From: Paenibacillus sp. JCM 10914
Lineage (GTDB): Bacteria > Bacillota > Bacilli > Paenibacillales > Paenibacillaceae
Assembly: GCF_001315105.1 (NCBI RefSeq)
Contig: NZ_BAZR01000019.1
Location: 35,644 to 99,643, forward strand
Reading direction: 5' to 3'
DNA: 64,000 nt
The position numbers and the translations under genes were made by a program. This document shows positions 24,811 to 33,169 of the stretch, piece by piece. Under the pieces are notes generated by a model. That model was not told where the DNA came from, made no database searches, and saw only the letters and a program-made list of their open reading frames with translations. Every line of letters starts with the position of its first letter. The first letter of the stretch is position 1.

Positions 24811-25503
24811 ATGTCCACTATTCAAAGAAAAGGCCGAGGAGCAGTCGTGCACTTAGAAAGACAACACTTTTTTACCAGGAGACGTAAACAAGTAGACGCA
24901 GCTTGGGCCGAGTATATTTCAGAGGTTTACGATAGAGTCGATAGGAAAGACGAAAAGCCATACCATTACGGATTTGGTGCACTATCAGAACAAACCGACG
25001 CATTCGTTAGACGCGAGGCTGAAAGGTGGGCGCGTTCCTGTAGGAAGTACCGTCTATATGAGGATGACTTCGAAAGCCACTTCCGTTATACCGTGGTAAA
25101 AGCCGCTCTAAAGTATGACGGCCAAAGAGGCACATTCTTTGATTTGCTTGGTACAGCGATTAATAACGCCGGCCGGGATCTGGTGCGGAATGCACTGACA
25201 AAGAAGAATCGAATTAATCACCTGGCCCTATCCATTGACGATGAGTCAGCGTCTAAGAAGGTCGCAAAGATTGCGGCATCGCATACCACCGAAGATATCG
25301 TCGTGCCGAGGCTTATTATCGCGGAAATGGAGGTAGATACGTCATTAACCAAACAAGAACGTCTGTTATTCGAATTCCTTAAAGCTGATCCGGACGCGAC
25401 GTTACAAGAAATGGCGGACGCACTCGGGGTTCGTGACCGAAAACAGGCATCGCGAATCAAACAACGGATGGCCGATAAACTACGAAAATATTACGAAGAT
25501 TGA
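24811..25503 (+). CDS. Sigma-70-like regulator 3
   Basis: 230 aa. Region-2-like stretch KYRLYEDDFESHFRYTVVKAAL then FDLLGTAINNAGRDLVRNALTKKNR (about 85-135), and region-4-like end LTKQERLLFEFLKADPDATLQEMADALGVRDRKQASRIKQRMADKLRKYY (about 177-228). This is the clearest sigma-factor architecture of the three. AAAGGAC lies upstream of the ATG. It may direct host RNA polymerase to element promoters; none can be assigned. Confidence 0.7.
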   Translation: MSTIQRKGRGAVVHLERQHFFTRRRKQVDAAWAEYISEVYDRVDRKDEKPYHYGFGALSEQTDAFVRREAERWARSCRKYRLYEDDFESHFRYTVVKAALKYDGQRGTFFDLLGTAINNAGRDLVRNALTKKNRINHLALSIDDESASKKVAKIAASHTTEDIVVPRLIIAEMEVDTSLTKQERLLFEFLKADPDATLQEMADALGVRDRKQASRIKQRMADKLRKYYED

Positions 25504-25558
25504 AAAGCGCAGGCACACACGCCGAGCGCTATTTTTATGCCCAAAAAGGAGCGTACGA

Positions 25559-25774
25559 ATGAACAACGCGATATGGAAGCTGAACGATTACGAACACGCA
25601 ATCTACACAGAAGACCGCGAAGTCATGCGCAAGATCCGTCGTAGCTATCCTGATTATATCCAGATGGCCACGTACGAAAAGGACGGAGTACCCTATGCGC
25701 GGCAGTACCGGATTGATTCGAAACGCAAGAGATCGGCACGTCATCTCCTCAAAGTTAATGTACAGAAAACGTAA
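25559..25774 (+). CDS. Small basic unrecognised protein
   Basis: 71 aa from the ATG at 25559 with AAGGAG upstream; a longer frame begins inside the previous gene but has no ribosome site. Sequence MNNAIWKLNDYEHAIYTEDREVMRKIRRSYP, basic end. No family recognised; typical of phage early genes. Confidence 0.6.
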   Translation: MNNAIWKLNDYEHAIYTEDREVMRKIRRSYPDYIQMATYEKDGVPYARQYRIDSKRKRSARHLLKVNVQKT

Positions 25775-25798
25775 AAGTCACGGCGAAATAGACGCTTA

Positions 25799-25838
25799 GA
25801 AGTCCGGAGGTATAAACACCTTGCCGGGCTGTTTGTCG
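25799..25838 (+). terminator. Probable terminator
   Basis: AGTCCGG and CCGGGCT arms enclose an AGGT/ACCT inner pair, followed by GTTTGT. T-tract is short. Confidence 0.45.
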
Positions 25839-25911
25839 TGCCGGAAATCAAGCGAAATCAGCGTAAATCGTACCGAATATGCACGATTTTTAACGGAGGG
25901 GAGGCAAGAAA

Positions 25912-26076
25912 TTGAATGACAAACAAGCCGATGCAAAACATTACTGCCCTTATTTTCGCAGCGATTGCGGGTGTGCTTTGCTGCAAGCGATGACGGATGT
26001 GCGTTGTAAAGTCTGGCGCGGTGAGAATTCAGTAAAATGCCGCTATTTAGATACTCAAGTTGCGAGGAGGAGTTGA
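25912..26076 (+). CDS. Small cysteine-rich protein
   Basis: 54 aa from TTG; the start is set by GGAGGGGAGG just upstream. Five cysteines (YCPYF, DCGCALL, RCKVW, KCRYL) suggest metal binding. Not in routine ORF predictions because of the start codon and length. Its end overlaps the ribosome site of the next gene. Function unknown. Confidence 0.55.
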   Translation: MNDKQADAKHYCPYFRSDCGCALLQAMTDVRCKVWRGENSVKCRYLDTQVARRS

Positions 26077-26081
26077 GCGAA

Positions 26082-26429
26082 ATGATTAGCGTTGAATATG
26101 GTGCACGGTGGCCGATTAAGTTCGAATCATTTCCTGCGGACGAGGTTCCGGAGCTTTATGAAGGTCTTATCGAGTTTGTCGGCAGCCGGATAGGTATCGA
26201 GACATGGCGCGGAATGGACGACGTTAAGAAATGCCGGCTAATCGAAAAAATCACGATCGAGTTCTGTAAAGAAACATCGCCTAAGAAGACGTACGGAGTC
26301 GGACAGGCTATGGTGCGCGGCGGCATTATTGAAGCACTGGACATTTTCGGGGGAGGCGGTACGGAATGGTTAATGACGTTGTTGTCGAGGCGTGGATCGA
26401 GCCAGTCGGAAATTACCAACGAAGAGTGA
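26082..26429 (+). CDS. Unrecognised phage-type protein
   Basis: 115 aa from ATG 26082 (GAGGAGGAG upstream); the in-frame codon at 26037 would overlap the preceding cysteine-rich ORF. Helical, acidic; segments LYEGLIEFVGSRIGIETWRGMDDVKKCRLIEKITIEF. No family recognised. Overlaps the next gene by 64 bases. Confidence 0.6.
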   Translation: MISVEYGARWPIKFESFPADEVPELYEGLIEFVGSRIGIETWRGMDDVKKCRLIEKITIEFCKETSPKKTYGVGQAMVRGGIIEALDIFGGGGTEWLMTLLSRRGSSQSEITNEE

Positions 26430-26548
26430 TATTGCGCAATAAAAACGGGGACACCACCTCGATTTTGTTTGGCGATTCTATCACGGAAAAATCAATGATA
26501 TTTCGGGCGTTGATGTTGGCGTCATTTAAACGGAGGAATGCGAAATGA
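26366..26548 (+). CDS. Small unrecognised protein
   Basis: 60 aa with GGGGGAGG before the ATG. Beta-strand-like (VVEAWIEPVGNYQRRVILRNKNG). Overlaps both neighbours (64 bases upstream, 4 bases downstream, ATGA). Function unknown. Confidence 0.5.
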   Translation: MVNDVVVEAWIEPVGNYQRRVILRNKNGDTTSILFGDSITEKSMIFRALMLASFKRRNAK

Positions 26549-26874
26549 GAAGAGAAGTTTGGACGGGAATTAAAGACGAGGATATGTCAGAGGTATACTC
26601 GCGCATCGGCCCTAGCCTGAGCAAATCACCGGTCACGCAACCGAAGCCAAAGCGAGAGAAAGAGAAATCCAGTCGCCGGCAAGGTAAAGTGCGTATGTTC
26701 AACTCGGAAAAGAACTACGGCTTCGTTCGCAGTAGGAAAGATGATTTTTTCTTTCATATATCATCAGCGGAAGATCCAGGACTTTCTTATGTACTGCCTG
26801 GTGAACTTGTAACGTTTGAAATCGGTGAAGACAAGCAAGGGCGTCCGATTGCGGTCAAGGTGAAGTTAGCGTGA
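26545..26874 (+). CDS. Cold-shock-domain protein
   Basis: 109 aa with a lysine-rich N-terminal tail (1-45) and a C-terminal cold-shock OB-fold (46-108): GKVRMFNSEKNYGFVRSRKDDFFFHI with RNP1-like KNYGFV (56-61) and RNP2-like DFFFHI (67-72). Expected to bind single-stranded RNA or DNA. The extra N-terminal tail distinguishes it from the about 66-aa host Csp proteins. It may act as RNA chaperone or antiterminator for element transcripts (inference). ATGA overlaps with both neighbours. Confidence 0.85.
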   Translation: MRREVWTGIKDEDMSEVYSRIGPSLSKSPVTQPKPKREKEKSSRRQGKVRMFNSEKNYGFVRSRKDDFFFHISSAEDPGLSYVLPGELVTFEIGEDKQGRPIAVKVKLA

Positions 26875-27317
26875 GGCCGTTATTTCAAGCAGTCATTACG
26901 GAAATTGGCTCGACGAAACTTATCGCAATCAACTATTTCGATGAAAGCGGCGCTCATGCAGACCAGATAATTCGCGGATTGGATGGAGTAGAGGAACTCG
27001 CAATTATTGACGTGGTACTCGAAACTATGCGCTTGCACAAGGTTGATACAGTGGACGTCGAGACAGATAACGACATCTTGTTTAAGTTGTTTCTTCCCGT
27101 GCCAGGCGTACATACATCGTTGGTCCCATCAAGTGCGCTAAGTGGCTTGCACCAGCATTTGTCGCAAGGATCGCCGATTTATCCGATCCTTGCGGAAATA
27201 TGTGCGGAAGATGAACCGGAAGAAGAAGCCGAAGAATTTGAAGAAGTACCGGAGCTGCGAAAGCCGTGGTATATCCGGATAATCCAATACATTAAAGGAG
27301 TGTTTTTGAATGATTAA
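26871..27317 (+). CDS. Unrecognised acidic protein
   Basis: 148 aa from GTG overlapping the preceding stop (GTGA). N-terminal half is alpha/beta with AVITEIGSTKLIAINYFDE; the C-terminal part is a glutamate-rich run (about 120-133) followed by RKPWYIRIIQYIKGVF, an amphipathic helix. The first part slightly recalls an RNase-H-like strand pattern but catalytic residues cannot be assigned. Confidence 0.55.
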   Translation: MRPLFQAVITEIGSTKLIAINYFDESGAHADQIIRGLDGVEELAIIDVVLETMRLHKVDTVDVETDNDILFKLFLPVPGVHTSLVPSSALSGLHQHLSQGSPIYPILAEICAEDEPEEEAEEFEEVPELRKPWYIRIIQYIKGVFLND

Positions 27318-27945
27318 GTGGGAATTGAAAGAGAAGTTTGATAAGCAAGATGCACGTTTTACCGAGCTACGAAGCAAACATGACGGATTAGTTAGGGAAG
27401 CCGAGCAAAAGGTCGCGGAACTCGTCGCGGAGAAACAGCAGATTCTTATCCGGGAGTTTGACGGTGGAGACGTAACTGCGGAACGGGCCACGATTACAAA
27501 AGAAATTGAAACTGCAGAAAAAGCCGTACAGGAAGCGAAAAGTGTCCGAGATGCAGCGTTCACATACTCGACAGAGAAATCGCGAGAGGGTCGTATCACC
27601 GCATTGGACCTGACGATGGACTGGAACAACAAAGTCATTCCGGAGATCCGCGAGAAAGAGCTTAAGCCGATTGTTGAACGGATGGAAGCCGCCCGGGCCG
27701 CTATGTATAACGCTCTGCTGGATTACTATGTCCTCGTAGATAAGTATGATTCCCAACGCCGGGAGGTTGTGGAACTTGAACAAAGAGACTCAGACCAATG
27801 TCGAAGAATGTCTTACGCAGTCCATTCAATCGAGCAAGAATATAATCTTCCACTCGTAACATCCGCGGACCTAACTCAGATTAAGAGGAGCCGGGCACTG
27901 CCTAACGGGATTGAACGTAAACCAACCGAGAAAGGAGTGAAGTAA
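27310..27945 (+). CDS. Coiled-coil protein
   Basis: 211 aa, overlapping the previous gene by 8 bases, GGAGTG upstream. Long helical coiled coil at residues 5-80 (ELKEKFDKQDARFTELRSKHD, AEQKVAELVAEKQQI) and again 110-160. It resembles scaffold or structural phage proteins in composition only; no family recognised. Confidence 0.6.
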   Translation: MIKWELKEKFDKQDARFTELRSKHDGLVREAEQKVAELVAEKQQILIREFDGGDVTAERATITKEIETAEKAVQEAKSVRDAAFTYSTEKSREGRITALDLTMDWNNKVIPEIREKELKPIVERMEAARAAMYNALLDYYVLVDKYDSQRREVVELEQRDSDQCRRMSYAVHSIEQEYNLPLVTSADLTQIKRSRALPNGIERKPTEKGVK

Positions 27946-27946
27946 A

Positions 27947-28399
27947 TTGAAACTCGAAACAACCTTCGCAAATCTACAGGAAATGAAAGTTATGTCCACC
28001 GGCAATCCGGAAAAGATCGCTGCCTATACGATGGCAGAGCGCCGGTATAAAGACACCATAGCGGAACTATTCCACGAGGATGCTGGCGTCGAGTTTCACG
28101 AACACCCGTCAGAATCGTACGTTACCGATTTAGAAACCAAGGCGGCGGAAAGCGGAGACCCAACCGATAAAGCACGCGCCGCCATTCTGCGCGATAGACT
28201 TGATTACTATGACGCCGAGAAGACTAAGCATTTCGATTGGCGGATTAGCCGCGAACGGTTCCGTAAATTACTCGTCGAAGGCGGGAAAGTAACGGGCGCT
28301 GACGTTCAGGAGGCGTACAGGTTGGCAAAACATACTCCTAGCGTCGAATTGATGAGTCTATACTCGCAATTAAAACGAAAACATGGGGAGGGGAATTAA
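27947..28399 (+). CDS. Unrecognised helical protein
   Basis: 150 aa from TTG, set by AAAGGAGTG upstream and by position one base after the preceding stop. Charged, helical; AAESGDPTDKARAAILRDRLDYYDAEKTKHF. Function unknown. Confidence 0.55.
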   Translation: MKLETTFANLQEMKVMSTGNPEKIAAYTMAERRYKDTIAELFHEDAGVEFHEHPSESYVTDLETKAAESGDPTDKARAAILRDRLDYYDAEKTKHFDWRISRERFRKLLVEGGKVTGADVQEAYRLAKHTPSVELMSLYSQLKRKHGEGN

Positions 28400-28648
28400 G
28401 TGGCAGCATTTATTGCGCGTGAACCGTTCAAAGGTAACGAAAGCACGACTATTAAGTTTAGGGACAGGTACCAATCGCTCCGCATTATCAACATTGGCGC
28501 TAACGATTTAACCTTTAGGTTATCACCCTGGTTTGAGTACACAATGTTGCCTGGTGAAATTTTCGACGAGCGAGTCGATTCGTTCGAGACACTGATGATT
28601 ACAGGGAATGGGCCATACAAAGGGTTAGTTAGAAGATATGTGCGTTGA
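28400..28648 (+). CDS. Small beta-rich protein
   Basis: 82 aa from GTG immediately after the preceding stop; GGGGAGGGG upstream. Strand-rich pattern (LRIINIGANDLTFRLSPWFEYTMLPGEIFDERV) suggests a small beta-sandwich, common in phage structural accessory proteins. No family recognised. Confidence 0.55.
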   Translation: MAAFIAREPFKGNESTTIKFRDRYQSLRIINIGANDLTFRLSPWFEYTMLPGEIFDERVDSFETLMITGNGPYKGLVRRYVR

Positions 28649-28659
28649 TAAAACCGATT

Positions 28660-28687
28660 GAGATCCCGAAAGGGGTCTCTTCTGTTT
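28660..28687 (+). terminator. Terminator with GAAA tetraloop
   Basis: GAGATCCC pairs with GGGGTCTC over GAAA, then TTCTGTTTT. It lies inside the in-frame extension of the next ORF (TTG 28645), so that extension is unlikely to be the true start. Confidence 0.85.
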
Positions 28688-28707
28688 TATTTCCAGGAGG
28701 TGACGGA

Positions 28708-29145
28708 GTGGACTACGGACTGGACGAGATTTCATTCGCGCATCTTTGGACGATGAAAAGTGAAATCGGACATATTGCAGCAGGCGTCGAATTGTCAAAA
28801 CGTAAGATTGCGGATAATGGTCGGACGTATTACGAGCCATACCACGTCCTCTCGCTCTGCTATGACGAGAGAGCGCCGCGATCATTTCGACAAACGATAC
28901 CGGTTATTGCTTCGGATATTCTGCGATGTCTTGACGGTGAAACAAAGCTACTTGTCATGCGGTCGAACGTGCCGAATTTCCGGCAGTGGCGCTATTATGA
29001 GCGACTTATTAATGTGTTCTCTGCGACACAAGGCGTTACGGTGAAGGTTAACCACGATATGCGAGTTCCACGTCACTTTTCAGATACGGTCGATCTGGCG
29101 CATGATGCGGTTAGGCGCGGAACTTCGATAGAGTGTGCAGTATAA
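28708..29145 (+). CDS. Unrecognised phage-type protein
   Basis: 145 aa from GTG 28708, chosen over TTG 28645 because AGGAGGTGA lies 5-8 bases upstream and because a terminator hairpin occupies 28660-28687. Alpha/beta pattern with ETKLLVMRSNVPNFRQWRYYERLINVF. Overlaps the beginning of the next transcript region. Function unknown. Confidence 0.55.
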   Translation: MDYGLDEISFAHLWTMKSEIGHIAAGVELSKRKIADNGRTYYEPYHVLSLCYDERAPRSFRQTIPVIASDILRCLDGETKLLVMRSNVPNFRQWRYYERLINVFSATQGVTVKVNHDMRVPRHFSDTVDLAHDAVRRGTSIECAV

Positions 29146-29161
29146 AGAGGGGGAAATTGAA

Positions 29162-30330
29162 TTGAGTCTATGCATATGTGTACAGTTTCAAGACCGCATG
29201 ATTATTGGGTCAGATACTGCGGTTACGTACAATTTAGTATCAGGGGAAAAGCAGCGAGGGAGTTTACCTGCGCAAAAAACTTATCTTATTGATAAGTGGG
29301 CGGTATTTTTGGCTGGTGATAGGGCTGCGTGCTCTGCTATTGCACACGAGTATGATGCGGAAAAGAACAAAAGCATATCGTCGTTTAAGCGTATTTTGAA
29401 AAAGCACTATCGTCTACTATCTGGCACGCAAGGTAAGGCAGATCCAAATAAACTTAATGCGGTAATGTTCAAGATGGACGGAAATGGCCGTACTGTATCG
29501 CACAGCTTCTCGCCAACCAATCAGTTTAATCCGGTAACACGACGCGGCGTATCTGAGGCCGTTTATATTATAACCGGCGGCTTTAGGCTGATGAGGTCTT
29601 AGTACATGCGCAAAAAACTTGGCATGACGATAACGATATCGAAACCTATATCCGCGACGTATTCGAACACTTCTCGGGCGGTGAGATTGGCGGCGAACTG
29701 GATCTTTTCGAGGTGAGTTACAGAGGCACTGAGTATTTAGGTCGTAAGCCATTACACGAGAATGTCCGTTTCAAAACAATCACGCCCGATGAGGATAGCC
29801 GTATGAGCGTCTGCCTTACCGGCGGTACTGTGACCGGCGCGCTACTTCGGACTGGTGCGAGTGGCCGAAGAATTGAGGTGGATACGCAAGGACTCCGCAC
29901 ATACGACGGTAACGGCCGAAACCGTATTCGGATCAATACGGGATCTGATTCCGGAGTTGCTTCGATCGTATTCAACGGATCAGGTGGCGGATATGCCGGC
30001 GAGATAAACGCGTACCAGAATAACGGGTTGACGCTGTATAGCGATAACCTCATTATCGGATCGAACAATACGGGGAATCCAATAAGCATACAAGGCGCTG
30101 CCACATTCGCGGGTCCGGTTCGGTTTAACAGTTCCGTAAGCGGAATTAACTTGAGCATGTCGGAAGTATCGGGATTGTCTGCAATACTTTCGTCATTGCA
30201 ATCGCAAATTGACTCTCTGCGGAGTTCATATAACTCACATACGCACTCCGTAACGTTGCCGACACATAATCACGGAAATAGCGCTAATCAAAACTGGGGT
30301 GGAACATTTACGTCGGGAGGTCCGCGATAA
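29162..30330 (+). CDS. Ntn-hydrolase-like / tail-fibre-like protein, one frameshift
   Basis: Start TTG 29162 with GAGGGGG upstream gives SLCICVQFQDRMIIGSDTAVTYN, the beginning of a proteasome-like (Ntn-hydrolase) fold as found in some phage proteins. The frame stops at 29602, but the next frame continues from about 29584 with ADEVLVHAQKTWHDDNDIETYIRDVF and stays open to 30330, so one base is probably missing in a TTTA(A)GG context. From about 29780 the protein changes to a tail-fibre-like glycine- and asparagine-rich region (GRRIEVDTQGLRTYDGNGRNRI, SNNTGNPISIQGAATFAGPVRF) ending in a histidine-rich NSHTHSVTLPTHNHG as in phage fibre tips. The fusion may be natural or produced by deletion of a structural module. 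Confidence 0.6.
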
Positions 30331-30478
30331 TTCGGGTGGAGATACTGCGTCAACTGGGAGATGCGATAACAGCGACCATGTAGATGCAGAGGTAAACGAG
30401 TTACCGGCGAAAGATTGATATTAGCGCAAGACTTACGGCAGTCCTTCGGGGCGGCTTTATTTTCTGAGGAGGGCATGA

Positions 30479-31087
30479 ATGAAATACGAAACGAACGACC
30501 AAATTCGCACACGTATCGACGAATTAACGGAACGATTGCGCCAGATCCGTATTGAAAAGGGATTGCCGCCGGTCCCTTTACCGCGTCCTCAAATCGTTGA
30601 GTTTCCACTTACAGCCGCGATTGCTAGGCGGTTGGGACCGTTTAAAGCTATCGCAATCAAGCTCGCGTCTATTGTGGCACAGGATCAATTAACCGGGATC
30701 GATGTTAACAAGTTGGAACGATACCGCGAATATGAGCGGCTGCTTTATTACTCTCATGGCAAATGGGGGGCGTTTTACGCGACAGGAATCCGTCTGGTGC
30801 TTTCTGAGATTAATACGATTAACAAAGCGATTGAAGAGGATCAGACCGACTACTTTGACTTTAACAGAGCGATGCGAATTCTACATTTCGCGCTAAGCAC
30901 GTTTTTAGATAACGATTATAAGATCGGCTGGGACATGTTCGATGCTTACGGAGGCTACACGGAGGGATTGCGCGCAGCAGAAGCGGAAATGAAACGCCTT
31001 ATTGCGGATGATGAGGCATTTCAGGCCGCGATCCACGATGCTATGGCGCAATTACCCATGAAAGAGGAGGACGGTTCGTATGAGTAA
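30479..31087 (+). CDS. Unrecognised phage-type protein
   Basis: 202 aa, GGAGGG upstream. Helical N-terminus (DQIRTRIDELTERLRQIRIEKGLPPVP) and central LTAAIARRLGPFKAIAIKLASIVAQDQLTG. Overlaps the terminase-small-subunit-like gene by 8 bases, suggesting a functional pair. No family recognised. Confidence 0.6.
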   Translation: MKYETNDQIRTRIDELTERLRQIRIEKGLPPVPLPRPQIVEFPLTAAIARRLGPFKAIAIKLASIVAQDQLTGIDVNKLERYREYERLLYYSHGKWGAFYATGIRLVLSEINTINKAIEEDQTDYFDFNRAMRILHFALSTFLDNDYKIGWDMFDAYGGYTEGLRAAEAEMKRLIADDEAFQAAIHDAMAQLPMKEEDGSYE

Positions 31088-31550
31088 CGCAAGACAACGG
31101 AGGGTACTTGAAGCGCAATTGACACCGCAACAACAACGGGCGGCGCAGCTCATCGTTAATAACGAATGGGCCGAGCTATTGAATGAAGACGGAAAAAAAA
31201 GAACGATGAAAGAACTCAGCGAAGAGATTGGAATCGCGCGCTCAACTCTGTTCGAATGGAAAGCTCAGGAATCATTCGCAGCTTACGTGAACTATTTAAC
31301 TGAGCGTCAACTCGACGTAATGAGATCGGAAGTTTACGTCCAACTCATGCGGGCGATCCGTGGTGGCGCGAACGGCATACCTAGCGTCAAGGCGCTCGAC
31401 CTTTACATGCGCAGATACGGATTGTTAACTGATCGAACTGTTGTTGAAGATTCGCGAGAATCAATCGAAACGAAGAGAAAAACCGACGAAGAAATCCGTA
31501 AGGAGATCGCCGAGCTTGACGATATGGTTAGCGGTAGTAATCGGGGGTAA
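31080..31550 (+). CDS. phBC6A51-type HTH protein (terminase small subunit-like)
   Basis: 156 aa. Start ARQRRVLEAQLTPQQQRAAQLIVNNEW, then an HTH KRTMKELSEEIGIARSTLFEWKAQESF (about 40-65) and PSVKALDLYMRRYGLLTDRTV near residue 105. This is the layout of phBC6A51-family HTH proteins usually annotated as phage terminase small subunits, which recognise DNA for packaging. No large terminase follows. In phage satellites a lone terS-like gene redirects helper packaging, which is one possible role; deletion of the partner is the other. Confidence 0.72.
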   Translation: MSNARQRRVLEAQLTPQQQRAAQLIVNNEWAELLNEDGKKRTMKELSEEIGIARSTLFEWKAQESFAAYVNYLTERQLDVMRSEVYVQLMRAIRGGANGIPSVKALDLYMRRYGLLTDRTVVEDSRESIETKRKTDEEIRKEIAELDDMVSGSNRG

Positions 31551-31555
31551 CTACG

Positions 31556-31732
31556 ATGAATGGCGACTATTTCGGACTAAACCTGCGTTTCACCTACAGC
31601 ACGCTCCCGGTGGACAGGCACGCTGGAAACCGGGGGTCACCACTGCATAATTGTATGTATATCGTACCGATTACGATGATTTATCGCGATAAAGTGGACC
31701 GCGTAACGGTGCGGTTTGTTACGGATGCATAA
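31556..31732 (+). CDS. Small doubtful ORF after the terS-like gene
   Basis: 58 aa starting MNGDYFGLNLRFTYSTLPVDR, six bases after the preceding stop. No clear ribosome site and no recognised family. It lies at the left edge of a 482-base stretch (31551-32032) in which no solid gene was seen; the region may be a scar of a deleted morphogenesis module. Confidence 0.3.
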   Translation: MNGDYFGLNLRFTYSTLPVDRHAGNRGSPLHNCMYIVPITMIYRDKVDRVTVRFVTDA

Positions 31733-31986
31733 ACGTTGCATAACGGATTATTGGCGCATGTACGGAGGAATGGCGCAGTGGTGCGGACTCATCGACAGCG
31801 AAGTGGATTGCGGATTGCTAATTCACAACCTGCAAAAATGTATACCGATGAATATGATTTATTTCGTTAAAGCGATACCCCAACGCCCCCTCTCGAAGGG
31901 GCTCCGGCAAGTCCACACACAATTCGCACAGCAAAATTTAATGTGGGGGTCAAAGTAGAGTCCGACTAATAAGATGAATAAAAATA

Positions 31987-32026
31987 GCGCCCACTTGTGG
32001 AATGATATCCGTAGATGGGCGCTTTT
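31987..32026. terminator. Terminator between rightward phage genes and the TIR gene
   Basis: AGCGCCCA pairs with TGGGCGCT around about 23 bases, followed by TTTCTTCG; A-rich on the other side, so it can act in both directions. Confidence 0.7.
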
Positions 32027-32032
32027 CTTCGT

Positions 32033-33169
32033 TTAATATGCGTTTGAAAAATGGAAGTGAGTTGTATGACTTTCTATTTTCTTAATGTTGATGTTTTCAT
32101 TATAAAATTGAAGATGTAATAACTCTCTTCGATTCTCATACCCGTAAATAATTCTACCGTTAAGCACTTCCTCAGGTATCTCAATCTTACAAGTTCCTCC
32201 AAGACTGTCAACCACGTCAAAGGACAGCTCAACAATCTCAATAGGGATATTACTATTATTTTTAAATCGTGTTTCAAGCTCTATATAACCGTTTTCCTTT
32301 TTCTTTACCTTAATCAAATCTACGCTTGCTTGCTGGATTGTTGGTTTTTGTTTAAGGGTAATTTTTTGAATATTAGATATGAACTTAGCTTTATCCCTTC
32401 CCCATATACTATCATCAGTGTTTTCTAAGCTAAAACTTTCAATGATTTTATTTTTGAGAGAGTTTAATTTCTGGTCGTCTTCAATTCTCAAGCATATTCT
32501 AGTCGGATCAATCGCCCCTTTTAAACTTTGGTATTCAAAGCCAGGCAATAGTATTGAGTAGTAATCCCTGGCAGTAACCCAGGTTGCGCCCATTTCGTTT
32601 AAACAAGGAGCACTTTCATAATAATTATCTGAAAGGATGAATAAGACTAAAATATTCTGATTGAACTGGTTTTTCAAATAATCATAGATTTTTTCCCCGA
32701 GCGGTATACTGTACCCTTCAAAGGAGCTACAAAAAATATTATCGTTATTCTTAGGAATACCAATGTCATTAAGAAGTTGTATTATATGCTCTACATAATC
32801 AGCGTCTCTTGAGGAGTGACTTATAAATATTTTATCAAACGTTTTTCCTGAAAATGAGGTATTTGAATTAGGAGTAGTAACCACGTCTTCAATTGAGTCA
32901 TGTACTGCTTTGAGGATTCCCATCATTTGATTATAGTAATTTAGACCATACCCAGGCGCATCTTTTGCAGCTTCTTTAAATTCTTTGACAAGTTCTTTGT
33001 CACTTCCAACGTGCCTGTCCAAGAAAATTATACACGAAGAAATCCATTGATTATAGGTTTGTCCAGAAATATACGAGCCGAATTCTGTTTCTACGTAAGA
33101 AGAACTTATTATTAAATTCCCCTGACCGATTAACTTTGCTAATCTGTCTGAAACTTCTGTGAGATTCAT
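32033..33169 (-). CDS. TIR-domain protein (probable anti-phage effector)
   Basis: 378 aa. N-terminal helical domain (1-105), TIR domain (about 112-245) beginning DKIFISHSSRDADYVEHI with FCSSFEGYSIPLGEKI and the catalytic-type Glu192 in SAPCLNEMGATW, then a C-terminal beta-sandwich-like domain (about 285-378). Bacterial TIR domains with this Glu hydrolyse NAD+ or make cyclic ADP-ribose-type signals in systems such as Thoeris; whether this one is a lone effector or needs a partner is unknown. No ThsA-like gene is adjacent. The gene is strongly AT-rich and sits beside attR, the usual cargo position. Defence role is inferred. Confidence 0.88.
   Translation of the reverse strand: MNLTEVSDRLAKLIGQGNLIISSSYVETEFGSYISGQTYNQWISSCIIFLDRHVGSDKELVKEFKEAAKDAPGYGLNYYNQMMGILKAVHDSIEDVVTTPNSNTSFSGKTFDKIFISHSSRDADYVEHIIQLLNDIGIPKNNDNIFCSSFEGYSIPLGEKIYDYLKNQFNQNILVLFILSDNYYESAPCLNEMGATWVTARDYYSILLPGFEYQSLKGAIDPTRICLRIEDDQKLNSLKNKIIESFSLENTDDSIWGRDKAKFISNIQKITLKQKPTIQQASVDLIKVKKKENGYIELETRFKNNSNIPIEIVELSFDVVDSLGGTCKIEIPEEVLNGRIIYGYENRRELLHLQFYNENINIKKIESHTTHFHFSNAY

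Noticed and set aside
28645..28707. N-terminal extension from TTG 28645 for the 145-aa protein
   Set aside because: It would be translated through a perfect terminator hairpin and the GTG at 28708 has a much better ribosome site.
31760..31840. tRNA-like stretch (GGAGGAATGGCGCAGTGGTGCGGA)
   Set aside because: It has a D-loop-like GCGCAGTGGT but no acceptor stem, T-arm consensus or anticodon stem that closes.
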